64,000 bases of DNA from positions 899,481-963,480 of the forward strand of contig NC_083642.1 in NCBI RefSeq assembly GCF_963576545.1, read 5' to 3'. A program made the position numbers and the translations under genes. The notes under the pieces are model-generated. The model was not told the DNA's origin. It saw nothing but the letters and a program-made list of their open reading frames with translations, and made no database searches. Below, piece after piece: positions 39,248 through 50,778 of the stretch. Source of the DNA: Limanda limanda (lineage: Eukaryota > Chordata > Actinopteri > Pleuronectiformes > Pleuronectidae). The first letter of the stretch is position 1, and every line of letters starts with the position of its first letter.

Positions 39248-40370
39248 TTGTCCTCTCACTACTGGGGTCAAGTATCTGTCCTGGTCCTCTCCTCTTCTCT
39301 CTCTCCACCAACTCTCTCTGTCATTCACTCAATTGGCTTTTCCTACCACAGCTTTGCTGATGACACCCAACTCATCCTCTCTTTCCCCCGATCAGAAACA
39401 CAGGTAGCAGCACGAGTCTCTGTCTGTCTGACTGACATCTCTCAGTGGATGACCGCTCACCACCTGAAGATTAACCTCGACAAGACTGAACTACTTTTCC
39501 TTCCAGGGACAAACTCTCCCACCCACGACCTGACGATTAACTTTGACAACTCTGTGCTGACCCCCCCACTCAGACTGCTAGGAACCTGGGTGTGACACTC
39601 GACTGCCAACTCTCCCTTTCTGCCAACATTACTGCAACAACACGGTCCTGTAGATTCATGCTTTACAACATCCGGAGAATACGCCCCCTTCTCACTCAGA
39701 GGGCGGTGCAGGTTCTGGTCCAGGTTCTGGTCATCTCACGCCTAGACTACTGTAACTCCCTCCTGGCAGGTCCACCTGCTACTGACCTCCGACCTCTGCA
39801 GCTCATGCAGAATGCAGCAGCTCGACTGGTTTTTAACCTAAATTCACTCACACTCCTCCGCTCCTCCGCTCCCTTCACTGGCTCCCAGTCGCTGCATCCG
39901 CTTCAAAACACTAGTACTTGCGAACCATGCTGTGAAAGAATCCGGTCCAGTCTACATCCAGGACCTGGTCAAACGTTACACCCCAGCCCGCTCAACTCTG
40001 CTTCGGCCAATCAGCTCGTTGCTCCTTCACTGCTAAACACTCATCACACTCACGACTGTTTGCTGTCCTGGCTCCTGAACTCTGGAACCAGCTCCACATC
40101 GACATCCGGACATCAGAACGTTTACACATCAACCGCCGCAAACTAAAAACATACCTCTTCCGACTATACCTTGACTAACTAACAATTTTTGAAACTTACA
40201 ATTTAGTAGCACTTAAATGGCACTTATAGCACTTTGAAGTTCTTCTTTATTTTTAAAGAAATGTTACCTTCTTGATTCTTGTTGTTCTGGGTTTGTTCCC
40301 TCGGGGTTGATGCACTTATTGTGAGTCGCTTTGGATAAAAGCGTCAGCTAAATGAAATGTAATGTAAAAA
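39248..40370 (+). pseudogene. L2-type LINE reverse transcriptase relic with 3' tail
   Basis: The 5'-truncated ORF2 remnant keeps the RT active-site box SFADDTQL (39350-39373), then MTAHHLKINLDKTELLFLP. A frameshift falls at 39583-39592 in the conserved NLGVTLD motif. The second frame continues with SRLDYCNSLLAG and LQLMQNAAARLVFN, typical of fish L2/Maui-like elements. Further frame breaks follow, as does a short duplicated VQVL segment. It ends with the characteristic tail GTGAGTCGCTTTGGATAAAA at about 40320-40365. Confidence 0.88.
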
Positions 40371-41998
40371 CTTGGTTCAACTGATTTCATGGTGATATGA
40401 GCTACAAAAAAATATGCAATGTTAAAACCCTCTTGAGATCATAAAAAATTATAGTACAGAATCCCCCCCCCCCCTTTACCTCCACAACACACCCTCTCCT
40501 GCTTGGGTTGTTGCACAAGTTTCACGAAAAAATACAAAAATGTCAAATTTTCCAAAAGCAGAAGAAGCTGAGTTAAACGTCAAAGGGAAAGATCTCATCC
40601 TCACACGTTTCTCTGTCGGGGAAACAGAGAGGTGAAGATGTGACTCACTTTTGAGAAGTGAATGTTGGAGAAGGATCATCTGGACTCTATTCAGAATCTA
40701 TATTCTACAACAAATCAATGTTAATTTGACAATATTATGTTTTTACGAAGGTGTGAAACCACAGAGATGATCCGTCCACGACGAACACACAGAGACACGG
40801 GACCTGGAGGACGAGAATCAGCCGGAGACAAAGAGGTCACGTGAAAAGTCTGAAGAACGACACACGGAACCGAGCCGGCTCACGTTGGACTGTGAGAGAA
40901 GAGAAGACCTCACGTCATGTGAGATCTGTGTCAGGGACTCGGGATCCAACAACGATAGAGAAAGAGGATCAACATGTTGAGCGTCATGTGAAGAGCTCAC
41001 AGTCGCACAAAGAGAGAGATGGAATGCTGCTGGTGGACTTTCCAAAGCCAGAGTGAAACTGAGTGTGTGTTCCCTGGTTAACATCTTTATATAAACAGTC
41101 TGTAGTTAACACTCAGTAAACCTTGGTTTATAGTTGTCGTATGAACGGGCCCACGATGGCTCCTCGAACATCTGAAGCTGCTTCAGTGTCTGGTTTCCTC
41201 GTGAGGTTACGACACCCGGGCTCACGAACCAGGAGGAAGTGACGGAGGGAAACTGGGTCAAGTGGAAGAAGAGATCCCACTTCCACCTTCGGGTTTCCTC
41301 CGGGGGATTTCTGACATTTGAAAAAAAGCTGAGAGCCGTTTCCGGTGGTTTCCGGAGGCGGCGTCCATGTCCGAACCTGCGCTCTGATTGGACGACAGGT
41401 TCCTCTCTCTGCTGCCAGGAGGTCCGAGGTGAATCAGGCAGTGACATCACCGCTCCAGGTCATCTGCGGGGGGGACACAGAAATTATTTACATTAATTTA
41501 CAAAGGTGCCTCCTGTTTGCCTGCACTCTCCCTCTGACAGTTTCCACTGGGAACTGGTTTTGCATACTTAGCGGCTGTTTTGTATTTTCTTTGAACTTTG
41601 TGACTTTCATTTACATGGATGACTCCTGCTGCTGCGACCGGACACAAATAATAAACACGTCACCCCACGGCTGCTTTATGATTTCTCCATGAAGGCCGTC
41701 AACATTTGTCAGGGGGTTGTTCGTTTCGTTCCAGCTGATTAGAACCATACCAAAGCTTCATGTCCCAAACCCTGGGAAAGCTGCAGCTAACTGTGTGATG
41801 ACTGAGAGAGGGACCGGGGGGGCTGCTCAGTCTTCAGGGTCTCGAGCTTCCACTTAAAAAGTCTTCAGATAATGTTTATTATGATTTGCTGTGATACAAA
41901 TTTCCTTCAAACTAAGTTTAATGTCTGATCTCACTCGTTTGGTTCATCATTACACAATGTGCACGAAAGACTTGAAACCATTTCACTCTGAGCTGCCA

Positions 41999-42043
<45 letters not shown>

Positions 42044-42290
42044 CAAAATAATAAAATAATGAAACTTTCGTTGTCTTATTTTCAGTGTATGGAAGATATG
42101 ATGATGATTATGTGCTCACACACTCAGGTGAAAGCAAAGACATTAAAACTACAACACAAGTTTCTGATGTTGTTGTTTCCTCTGTCAAATATAACATTTC
42201 TTCCTTATGTGTAAGGAACAGAGAGGGCCAGGAACAGATGGATGAACAGTGCTTTTGTGAACTAATATAAATGACATGAGAAAATCATGA
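40371..42290. other. Stretch without a supported gene
   Basis: A C run at 40464-40474 and an (AC)n tract at 42000-42041 are present. 41200-41470 is GC-richer, with overlapping frames on both strands that lack recognisable motifs. No gene is called. Confidence 0.5.
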
Positions 42291-42299
42291 CATGAAAGG

Positions 42300-43085
42300 A
42301 TTTGGCCTTCACCAAGTAACAAAGCACTTATTTGCAAGAACATTTAACAAAAACTCGCCTTCAGAGAAACGCTTGCTAGCCTTCGCTATTTCGAATGTCG
42401 CCCAAAAAACATGCCTTGGTAGATGACTCTTTAATCGCAGTTCGTCTGTGAAAAAAAATGTTGCTGAGTCTGTAAATTAGTCGCCAACGTTTGAGCTGCA
42501 TCCACCCGTTCTTGCGTTGACTGCTTGCTAGCGTAGTTAGCATGCTTCGTAGCAAAGTGACGGCTGATGTTGTACTCCATGAAAACTGCGACAGTTTCTC
42601 TGCATATCAGGCAAACAGCCTTCGATTGGACTTCAGTGAAAAAGTATTTTGTTGTCGACTCCGTGTTAAACCCTCGGCTCATTGTCCACTTCTCGTTTCC
42701 TTGATCCTCTGATTTTACAGAAGGGCTCACAGGGCAAAGGGAACAAGTGAAGGGAGATCATGTGACCTTTCGAGCCCGATACACCACACTCCCGGGCAAA
42801 TTTAATTTAGCTGACGCTTTTATCCAAAGCAACTTACAATAAGTGCATCAACCCCGAGGGTTCAAACCCAGAACAACAAGAATCAAGAAAGTACGATTTC
42901 TTAAAAAATTAAGCAAAACTACAAAGTTCTATAAGTACGTGCCATTAAAGTGCGAAATTGTTAGTTTAAAAAAAAAAAAAATTTTTTAAATTAAATTTTA
43001 ATTATTTTTTTTAAATTATTATTTGGACAAGTTCGGCGGGCCGGATTAAAAAGCCCAGCGGGCCGTACTTTGCCCAAGTCTGGTC
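42300..43085 (-). pseudogene. hAT transposase fragment (GTF2IRD2/ZBED-like)
   Basis: The minus-strand frame 42730-42431 (99 codons) contains YFFTEVQSKAVCLICRETVA and YNISRHFATKHANY, a C-C-H-H BED-like finger of domesticated-type hAT transposases. After a stop, another frame continues with TFEIAKASKRFSEGEF near 42395-42340. A typical element end (GCGGGCCGTACTTTGCCC) lies at 43048-43072. An L2 tail in reverse orientation interrupts it at about 42800-42965. The bulk of the transposase is missing. Confidence 0.75.
42800..42965 (-). mobile_element. L2-type LINE 3' tail, reverse orientation
   Basis: TTAGCTGACGCTTTTATCCA followed by AAGCAACTTACAATAAGTGC is the reverse complement of the tail at 40320-40365. 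Confidence 0.8.
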
Positions 43086-43477
43086 TAAGATCTGGGTTTC
43101 CATAGGAACGGACTATCCTTTATGGAAGCAAGAGTCTATTATGACATTTATTATCATCATGTTATATAATAGTAATTTGCAAATGTGAGTGACTGATGAT
43201 AGGTTTCACTGTTTTTACTTTCTATTATAAATAAGGTTGGTTAAAAAAACGCAGTGTAAGTGGACCTGGATATTCTCTTTTAAGAAAATGTTAAAAATAA
43301 GTGGTTATATTATATAATTATTATTATTGTCATTAGTATTATTATTAATAATACTAATATCATTGTTGTTTAATATAAATATTATCTTTATGATATCTTT
43401 CTAGGAGCAGACCAGGAGCAGACTGACCTCTGACCTCTTCCTCTGCATCTTGTGCCCAGAGCAGGTCGCCTCCTCCA

Positions 43478-44945
43478 TAGATATATATAATAAAGACTAG
43501 ATGTCTCGTTCGACGGAGCCGGACGTCCGCACGTGACGGCCATCTTGACACTGACACTGCATACTTATGAATATTTATGTTATTTTCTAAAAAAATGAAT
43601 AATTTATGCAGTGTAATAACTACATCTCTGACGTTTATAACAAACCAGATCGTTTAAAAATCGGTTGAAAATTTAGCAAGTTATGGTTATTTACCACTAC
43701 CAACACAATGTTATGGGTGACCGAGCTGCCCCCTAGCAAGATGGCCGCCATGTGCGGACGTTCGTCTCTGTTCAGGCCTGCGCATGCTTCTGTGTTTTCA
43801 CAGGCCCGGAAGAGTAAGAGCCCTTCCGGGCCCCTTAAGTACTTAAGGCTGGCGCATGCTTCTGCAACGGCGTCTGCTGCTTTTCACGCAGTTGTGAAGC
43901 AGGACTCGTTGTCATTCATGGATTTACAAGCGTTGCGCGTGTTGCGAAGCAATTCCCCGCCAGACCACTAGGGGGAGTAATGTTTTTTGTCGAAGTTGGC
44001 TCTTCTTCGTGTGTGGCACGAAGAAGAGCCGTTTATTTACATCGCCACGGCGGCTCCTCAGAACCTTTTTCTGACGGACAAATCCTCCGGTCAGCGACAG
44101 GTTATACTCGTGGTCATAGTGTCGGATCTCTTCTGCCAAGTGCTCTTCTATTTGGTCCATATCCGTTCTTCTAAATCTTCCGTAGGTTTCCGCCGGTATT
44201 ATCGGGCATGAACCGGAAATGCGACTCCGGAAATGATGTAGTCAGCTGACCAATCACAGCCTTGCCAGCTACGTGACGCTTGGGGAGCTTTGCCGTCTAG
44301 TTAGAAAAATTGGGCGACGCACATAAGCACGTAAGGGGCCCGGAAGGGCTCTTGCGCTTCCGGGCCTGTGAAAACGCAGAAGCATGCGCCGGCCTTAACA
44401 TATCCCTTCTTACGTGCTTACGTGCATCGCCCAATGTTTCTAACTAGACGGCAAAGCTGCGCAAGCGTCACGTAGCCAGCAAGGCCGTGATTGGTCTGCT
44501 GACTACATTATTTCCGGAGTCGCATTTCCAGTTCATGCCCGATAATACCGGCGGAAACCACGGAAGATTTAGAAGAACGAATATGGACCAAATAGAAGAG
44601 CACTTGGCAGAAGAGATCTGAAACTATGACCACTAGTATAACCCGTCACTGACCGGAGGGTTTGTCCGCCAGAAAAAGGCTCTGAGGAGCCGCCGTGGCG
44701 ATGAAAATAAACCGCTCTTCTTCGTGCCACACACGAAGAAGAGCTGACTTCGACAAAAAACATTACTCCGCCTAGTGTTCTGGCGGGGAATTGCATGGCA
44801 ACACGCGCAACGCTTGGAAAACCATGAATGACAACGAGTCCTGCGTCACAACTGCATGAAAAGCAGCAGACGCCGTTGCAGAAGCATGCGCCGACCTTTA
44901 GCCAGCAACGCAGACGAGACATCTAGTCTTTATTATGTAAATCTA
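43478..44945. mobile_element. Foldback element with ~500-bp inverted arms
   Basis: Outer ends share ATAATAAAGACTAGATGTCT in inverted orientation (43486-43507 and 44917-44940). Inside, about 43860-44330 is repeated in reverse as about 44340-44885 at high identity, including GACGAAGAAGAGCC-type hairpins, the CCGGAAGGGCTCTTGCGCTT segment and matching frames (RRAVYLHRHGGSSEPF on plus, RRAVYFHRHGGSSEPF on minus). A third shorter inverted part (GGCGCATGCTTCTG, GGCCCGGAAG) lies at 43775-43860. No transposase is seen. Confidence 0.85.
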
Positions 44946-44982
44946 TAGCCTCCTCTTCCTCTCCCAACCCGTCACGTTCCGA

Positions 44983-45251
44983 CTCCCACTCAGTGTTAAT
45001 TTCTTTGACGATAACGATAACGAAAAATATTCGTTAACGCCCCTTTTCCCATGACTAAGACGAGACGAAGACGTAACGAAATGGATCTTTGAAAATAAAA
45101 ACTATGACGAAATCTATTTAAATTTTCGTTAACGAGACGAGACGAAACGAAAATGTTGGCGGTTGACTAAGTCACAACAATTTTTAAAAACATAATCGTA
45201 TCAGGCCGTCATGAAGTACCCGGAGCGGCGAGTGTGTGTGTCTGTGTGTGT

Positions 45252-45323
<72 letters not shown>

Positions 45324-46113
45324 CCAGACAGCGAACCGGTCCCGCTTCAGTTTCCTCCTCCGGTCTGATCTGCTCTCACTTTTTGTTTTCACATTTCGCC
45401 AACTTAAATATATAGGCTGCAGCTATATGGTTTTATTTATTTCAAAATAGGGTTCTTCTTATTTCATACATTTCCCACAAATAAGGGGATGACTCAAATA
45501 ACCCTACATAGTTCTGCGTTTAATTTATTTCAAAGTAGGCCGACACTTGCCTGTGTATTTTCTTCTCCTCTTCATAAGCATTTGGTGTTTCCCTTTGTTG
45601 TAACAGGTAAAAATAAATAAAATGTCAACAGTTTTCTTTATTGTTGTTCTATAATTTCATAAATGCAATAATCTACAGATTAGTATAGTATAACTTTATA
45701 TAACATTGTATCAGCTTTGTTATCAAATATGTTTTGCGGCTCCAGACACATTTTATTTGGGGGAAGAGGGGGCAAAATGGCTCTTTTGATAGTAAAGGTT
45801 GCCGACCCCTGCTATAGACCTATAGGAGGGACATCTAATGGACAACCTAAGTACTGCAGGCTAGACTAGTACGCAGTTGTAGACACAACACAGGGGGGGG
45901 GGCCTGAGAAGGGAAGATAAGGAGTTTAATGTGTCTATTAAATGTGACTAAAACTAGACTAAAATGTAATTTGTTTTCGGCGACTAAAACTAGACGAAAA
46001 CTAAGAAGGATAAAAATGACTAAAACTAGACTAAAACTAATATGCATTTTCGTCAAAAGACTAAGACTAAGACTAAATCAAAAATAGCTGCCAAAATTAA
46101 CACTGCTCCCACT
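44983..46113. mobile_element. hAT-type nonautonomous element with 8-bp TSD and a nested insertion
   Basis: The element 44991-46105 has CAGTGTTAATTT at one end and AAATTAACACTG at the other and is flanked by CTCCCACT on both sides (44983-44990 and 46106-46113). 8-bp duplications are the hAT signature. Both subterminal regions carry degenerate GACTAAAACTAGAC/ACGAGACGAAACG repeats. The middle (up to about 45835) is a second element related to 31790-32820, including a (GT)n tract at 45228-45320. Confidence 0.9.
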
Positions 46114-46339
46114 CCCGTTTCCCTGTGCTGCTGCCTCTGGTGGGTGGGAGAAGAACTGCACGAGAGAGAGGAGAACCATCCACTGGGGTGAGTGTCGCCC
46201 TCTTGTGGCAACTTTCATATCGACTAGAAAAACACCTGGATTCTAGAAATAATTTGAACTTCACCAACAAGTAAAACTGTTGTTTCTATGAAATGTTGAA
46301 CCCTTCATATGTCTGAGATACAAGTCCCTGTTGTACACA

Positions 46340-46340
<1 letters not shown>

Positions 46341-46384
<44 letters not shown>
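46341..46384. repeat. (GT)n microsatellite
   Basis: A short GT tract between the hAT element and the 3' end of the unrecognised gene. Confidence 0.93.
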
Positions 46385-46388
<4 letters not shown>

Positions 46389-46510
46389 ATGTGTGCTCTT
46401 TTTATTATTATACAGTAAAGGTAAAGTTGTGTTCTCTTGTCCTATGTTGATACTTTATTATTATTCATTAATGAGTCGTCCTCAAACTCTTCTTCAATAT
46501 TCTGTCACAT

Positions 46511-46516
46511 TTTATT
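46511..46516 (-). terminator. Candidate polyadenylation signal AATAAA
   Basis: AATAAA on the minus strand 142 bases after the stop of the poly-His frame, consistent with that strand being transcribed. Confidence 0.5.
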
Positions 46517-46657
46517 GCTTATGTGCAGAGCTTTGAATAAACAGTCTCTGGTGCAAAGTGAACCTAGAAAACTTTGTGTTCATCTTTCCTGGTTAATAAA
46601 GATTTTAACGTCAATGTTCCAGCAACATATTCAACAAACTCAGTGAAAAGTATGAAG

Positions 46658-46682
46658 TTAGACATCAGGAGATGAACTACCA

Positions 46683-46774
<92 letters not shown>

Positions 46775-47232
46775 CTGCTGCTGTCCCTTCTGTTCTTTGC
46801 TGTCAGAGTTGAGTAGGATACTTCTGCTGCAGTCACCTGAAGCCACAGAGCTCCCTGACACTCCAAGCACTGGCAGAAGAAGAAGAAGAGGACAAAGTGA
46901 AACCATCTCTTCCAAGGCGTGAAGACAGAAACATCTCAGAATCTCCATTGGTAGAGACTCAACTTACATTGTGTGTTGTTGCTGTTGGTCCCTGGCTGCT
47001 GCTCTGCGGGAGAGAAGGTCATCATCCCCCCCGGACTCCAGCAGACCAGAATTTACATTTTACAATCTGCTGCTTCTAAAAGAATGTCCACGTCAGTTGT
47101 GCTGCTGAGATGTTTGTTAAACCTGCTGGATTATGGCAAAAATCATAATTACGATTATTTTGGTCTATATTTTAATTACAATTATTTAACATGATTACTC
47201 AATGACCGCCCGTGTAGTGAGCAGTTTGTATA

Positions 47233-47315
<83 letters not shown>

Positions 47316-47625
47316 CAGAGAACCAGAACCACTCAGGCCCGGGCGTCAGAACACAAACCAGCATCTAATGGTTTCATAATGGTGGAAACATGTTTCTCAA
47401 TCTCTTACCCAGTCCCCTGTATCGGCTGAGCTGTTGGTAGATCTTCTTCATCCTCTCGATGTTGAGTCTGCTCGCCTCCGCGTGATGCCCCATGGGCTTC
47501 GGGTAATGGAGGCCGATGATGCACTGGGCGTCCGCCTGCACCGACTCCTGAAGACAATCTTTTGACCAGAAAGACCGGAGACCCCAAGGTCGAGGCTGCT
47601 CCTGTCGATTCTCCACATACTCAAA
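46658..47625 (-). CDS. Unrecognised gene, 3' exons, with poly-His/poly-Gln C-terminus (partial)
   Basis: Three minus-strand segments have good splice signals and stay in frame: 47625-47409 (acceptor TTATAG, donor GTAAGA), 47003-46968 (acceptor CCGCAG, donor GTAAGT) and 46869-46658 (acceptor TGCCAG, ends at a stop). The product reads [20 protein letters not shown], then [55 protein letters not shown], then 22 histidines, eight glutamines and HGSSSPDV. I do not recognise the family; no signal peptide, membrane segment or known domain is obvious in this part, and residues around [11 protein letters not shown] could be helical. The 5' exon(s) were not found in 47.6-52 kb. A donor-like CAG|GTGACT inside the last exon could remove the His tract. 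Confidence 0.5.
46688..46774 (-). repeat. Mixed (CAT)22(CAG)7 triplet repeat
   Basis: On the minus strand 22 CAT triplets (46774-46709) are followed by seven CAG and one CAA, with a few CAG on the other side. In the gene model above it encodes histidines then glutamines. Confidence 0.95.
47234..47313. repeat. (GT)n microsatellite
   Basis: About 80 bp of GT repeat in the intron upstream of the 36-nt exon. Confidence 0.97.
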
Positions 47626-47639
47626 CTATAAGGTAAGCA

Positions 47640-48780
47640 GATAACCTGTTAAAACAAGTTCTGTTTATTGATATAGTTTTTGATTGTGCGGAGATGAGAA
47701 GGAGGTGAAATGATATGTGTAGTGTTGTTGAGAGGCGATGAGGGGTTACTGCAAAGCAATGTTAATCAAGGGAATGAACAAAGGTTGTTTGTAACAATAA
47801 GTCTAAACAGTGCAGAGTCTTGGCTGAACAGATAAGACTGTGACGCACGAATCCTTAAAACTAATTCAGATTGGAGAAGAGACACACAGGTGATCGGGAT
47901 TAAAAGAAGAAAGACGACTGCCAATTCAATAATTATATTTAAATTCATTTTGGACCTTTTAACTTTTAAATTTAGGGAGGACGGGTTTTTATTTTTGTTA
48001 TGTTTTATACGTTATCTTAACATCTTATGCTCTTAATTTGAAAGGTGATGTTAAGCTCTACTTATTGTTTTTAATTTTATCATGAAGAAAATTGTGGCAG
48101 AATAACTTTTATTTAAATTGTTTTGAATTGTTTCCGCTGTCAACTCTGAAACGTTTGATTGAATCTCATGTCTCACACAATTGTCCTTTTTGTATGTGAT
48201 TCCTGTTTTAAAACAGAACAGTTTGACGTCAAAGCTTCTGAATTATCGTGTTATGAAGCAGTCAATGAATTTTGGAAAATGGTTTGAACACAAATACTCA
48301 AACACTGTCATATCTGCTGCTCATTGAAATTCAACTTGTTCAACCTTTTATTTTTTAATGTCCACTGATTTGGCCGACCACACCAGTTTTATTGAAATTG
48401 TTGAATCAAAAGAGGGTATGTATGTTTTGTTTCAATTATTTGTTTGTTTCTTTTTAAGTATAAGTTTATATTATCTATTTTAATCTCAATTACACATCGC
48501 AGTAAATTAATCACTTTTCTGTTTTTTTCCTTTCCATCTCTGGGATCTGGGCTTCATGTCTTCACCACCCACTCCCATCCGGTGTCAACTCCACCTCCTC
48601 CACCACGACCGACTACGCCCTGCGCCTGGCCTGTACAGTGCAAGCTTAAACACCTGGCCTGTAGGCGAGTATCAATTCAACAAAAGGATCTTTACAAGGC
48701 TAAGATCCAGATCATTGACTCTTAAAATTGAAAAAAGCCTCACTGACAATTCTTGACAATTTTGTTTTGGAGTAGATCTG
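47640..48780. other. AT-rich stretch without a supported gene
   Basis: Expected to hold the missing 5' exon(s) of the poly-His gene or to be its upstream region. A minus frame at 47948-47766 starts with a hydrophobic MNLNIIIELAVVFLLL segment but lacks a good donor. Nothing else is supported. Confidence 0.45.
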
Positions 48781-48824
48781 AAAGAAGCTGAAATCTGAAC
48801 AGCTTGCTCCTGTACCCTGTGTGG

Positions 48825-48889
48825 TCACAGAGAACCGAATGGCCCTGGATCTGCTACTGGCAGGAGAGGGTTATGTGTGTGTACTATGA
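48825..48889 (+). pseudogene. Short retroviral env-like remnant
   Basis: A 21-codon frame reads VTENRMALDLLLAGEGYVCV and then stops. The NRMALDLLLA-GEG-VC pattern resembles the conserved segment of gammaretrovirus-type transmembrane env proteins found as endogenous copies in fish. Only this scrap is recognisable; the surrounding frames are broken and no LTR was seen nearby. Confidence 0.35.
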
Positions 48890-49039
48890 TAGGAAGTTCT
48901 TGAAAGACATCTTTTCCGAACCGCCCCTGGTGGCTGAGTGACCAGTGCCCTCTCCACCTCTACGCACCATGACATGACATGGCTGTAGACTCTGAAATTA
49001 CTGAATAGATCACCACGGCTCTGAGGAAGGAAAACGTGC

Positions 49040-49190
49040 CTCATGCCCCCAGCTGATCTGATGCTGGTGGTGGGGAAGGTGGTGCTGATGCGACGAAGCT
49101 GTTTGCTGAAGACGAAGGAGATGACGATGCTGACGATGATGATGAAGATGAGTACAGGTTTGCACTGGATGGGATGAAGGTTGGGGGTAC
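49040..49190 (+). other. Acidic frame of unknown origin
   Basis: One plus frame reads AGGGEGGADATKLFAEDEGD, an Asp/Glu run, then YRFALDGMKVGGT and a stop. It lacks a start or splice context and may be a processed-pseudogene scrap. Confidence 0.2.
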
Positions 49191-49928
49191 ATGAAATCCC
49201 CAGTAAGTGGTCACACCCTTAAGGGCGTGAGAAGAGGGTCTGTTGGGATTTCCAACTTTTAACTATAATCTGTGTCTGACTGAACTCTGAACAATAAAGA
49301 TAGGAACAGTTTTAGCTAGATATTAGGCATTGGTACAAATGATTTTATAATAACCTTTTCCTCTCCTAATGTTTAATCTACAAATAATAAATGTGTGCGT
49401 CACAACGATGGTCAGTCTCACAGCTGTCTGATAAAGTCCTGGAGGTCAGACCGAGTGACGCTGTTGACTTATTGTTGTATGCTGCTTTGGTTTCGAGGAT
49501 TGATTGTGTTGATGAAGCAGAAAACATAATAATCTTTTTTCCAATTGTAAACACCTTTGGCCCACATTGCACCTGCTGGTTCAAGGCCTTTCATGACGTG
49601 AACACGTTGCCTAGCAACTATAGCGTCATTGGGAGTCTCTCCCTGTTCTACTTCCGTATTCCAAAAGCCAGGAGGATGGATTACGCGTTTGCACTTCCGA
49701 GGAGGAGGAGGAACGAAGATCTACTGTTATAACATAGACAGACCCCGGATGTTCAGGGCGCTCTGATACAACTAGTGAACTGGAAGCCCATTGCTTTGCT
49801 GTAACCTGTTCATTGCTTTCTAAATAAATACTTAATTGAGCAAACTAAGTTCGGCTCATCTTCTCTTAAAGGATAAACAAACACGCTTTAACAGTATCAC
49901 CTGGAAGCAACAGTCTTATTTTCCGTGT

Positions 49929-50778
49929 ATAGCAGATAGGGTTGCAAAGGGTCGGAAAGTTTCCAGTAAATTTCCGGAAACTTTCCGGAAACTTTCCACG
50001 GGAATATTAAGCTCGGGAATATTGGGAATTTTGAAAAAAAAAAAAAAATAAGCAAATTAAACGCTGAGCAATAAAAACATGATTCAAAACTCTATTTTAA
50101 AGATGTATGGAACGTTGAGTTTCAACCCTCCACTGGTCATTCTTCCATCACATGCACAGATAACTCCCAGCATGCTTCACTCTACAGCAGGGCTACTGAG
50201 GCCTGCTGTAGAGTGCAGGACTAGTCAGGTAAGTTTCCATGATATTACTGGGAAAATATATTAGCATGCTGATTGAGGATTGTTCATCTGTTCATCTAGA
50301 CTATTTCCATTCATTTATCCATCAATTGTAAAATATGTTTACAGACGATTCCAATTGTTTGGCTAACTATTTATATCTCTGGCATTGCATTAGTGTTTTT
50401 TTACAAACTTTTTTCTCATCTTATTCTACAGAACAATGCCACGTGCACTCTCTCATGTGTGGAGACATTTCACCTCATCCAATGTAGAAGGAAAGGCTGT
50501 GTACATTTGCAAATACTGTGCAAAGACCTATGTTAAGAATGACACAACGATGCAGAAGCATATAGTCAAGTGCCCAAAGTTTCCTCAGGGCTCAAATCAG
50601 CCTATGACACAACAAAATGTTTATATTTATGTCTGTATATGACAAGGTAAATACAGTTAGTATAAATTACCCACAACATTTCCAGTTTATTCCCGTTAAT
50701 TCCCGTATATTCCCGTTAATTCCCATGGAAAGTTTCCAACTTTGAATATTGCCGGAATTTTGCAACCCTAATAGCAGA
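49929..50778. mobile_element. hAT-type element with 8-bp TSD and BED finger
   Basis: The element 49937-50770 is bounded by TAGGGTTGCAAA and TTTTGCAACCCTA and flanked by ATAGCAGA on both sides (49929-49936 and 50771-50778). Subterminal regions are dense in GGAAACTTTCC/TTCCCGTTAATTCC motifs, candidate transposase-binding repeats. An A run lies at 50035-50049. Confidence 0.92.
50436..50642 (+). CDS. BED-type zinc-finger ORF inside the hAT element
   Basis: A 68-codon frame starts MPRALSHVWRHFTSS and contains CKYC, then a stretch ending MQKHIVKC, the C-X2-C...H-X4-C pattern of BED fingers at the N-terminus of hAT transposases. A CTACAG acceptor lies just before the ATG. The catalytic part of the transposase is absent, so it is either a finger-only remnant of an internally deleted element or one exon of a truncated gene. 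Confidence 0.7.
   Translation: MPRALSHVWRHFTSSNVEGKAVYICKYCAKTYVKNDTTMQKHIVKCPKFPQGSNQPMTQQNVYIYVCI

Noticed and set aside
41106..41496. Overlapping frames of about 85-115 codons on both strands at 41.1-41.7 kb
   Set aside because: Neither strand shows motifs or convincing exon boundaries.
43980..44922. Matching frames (RRAVYLHRHGGSSEPF and its counterpart)
   Set aside because: They are mirror readings of the foldback arms, and codon-level conservation is explained by arm identity.
49391..49732. 113-codon plus frame
   Set aside because: It starts without context, has no recognisable domain and lies between transposon relics.
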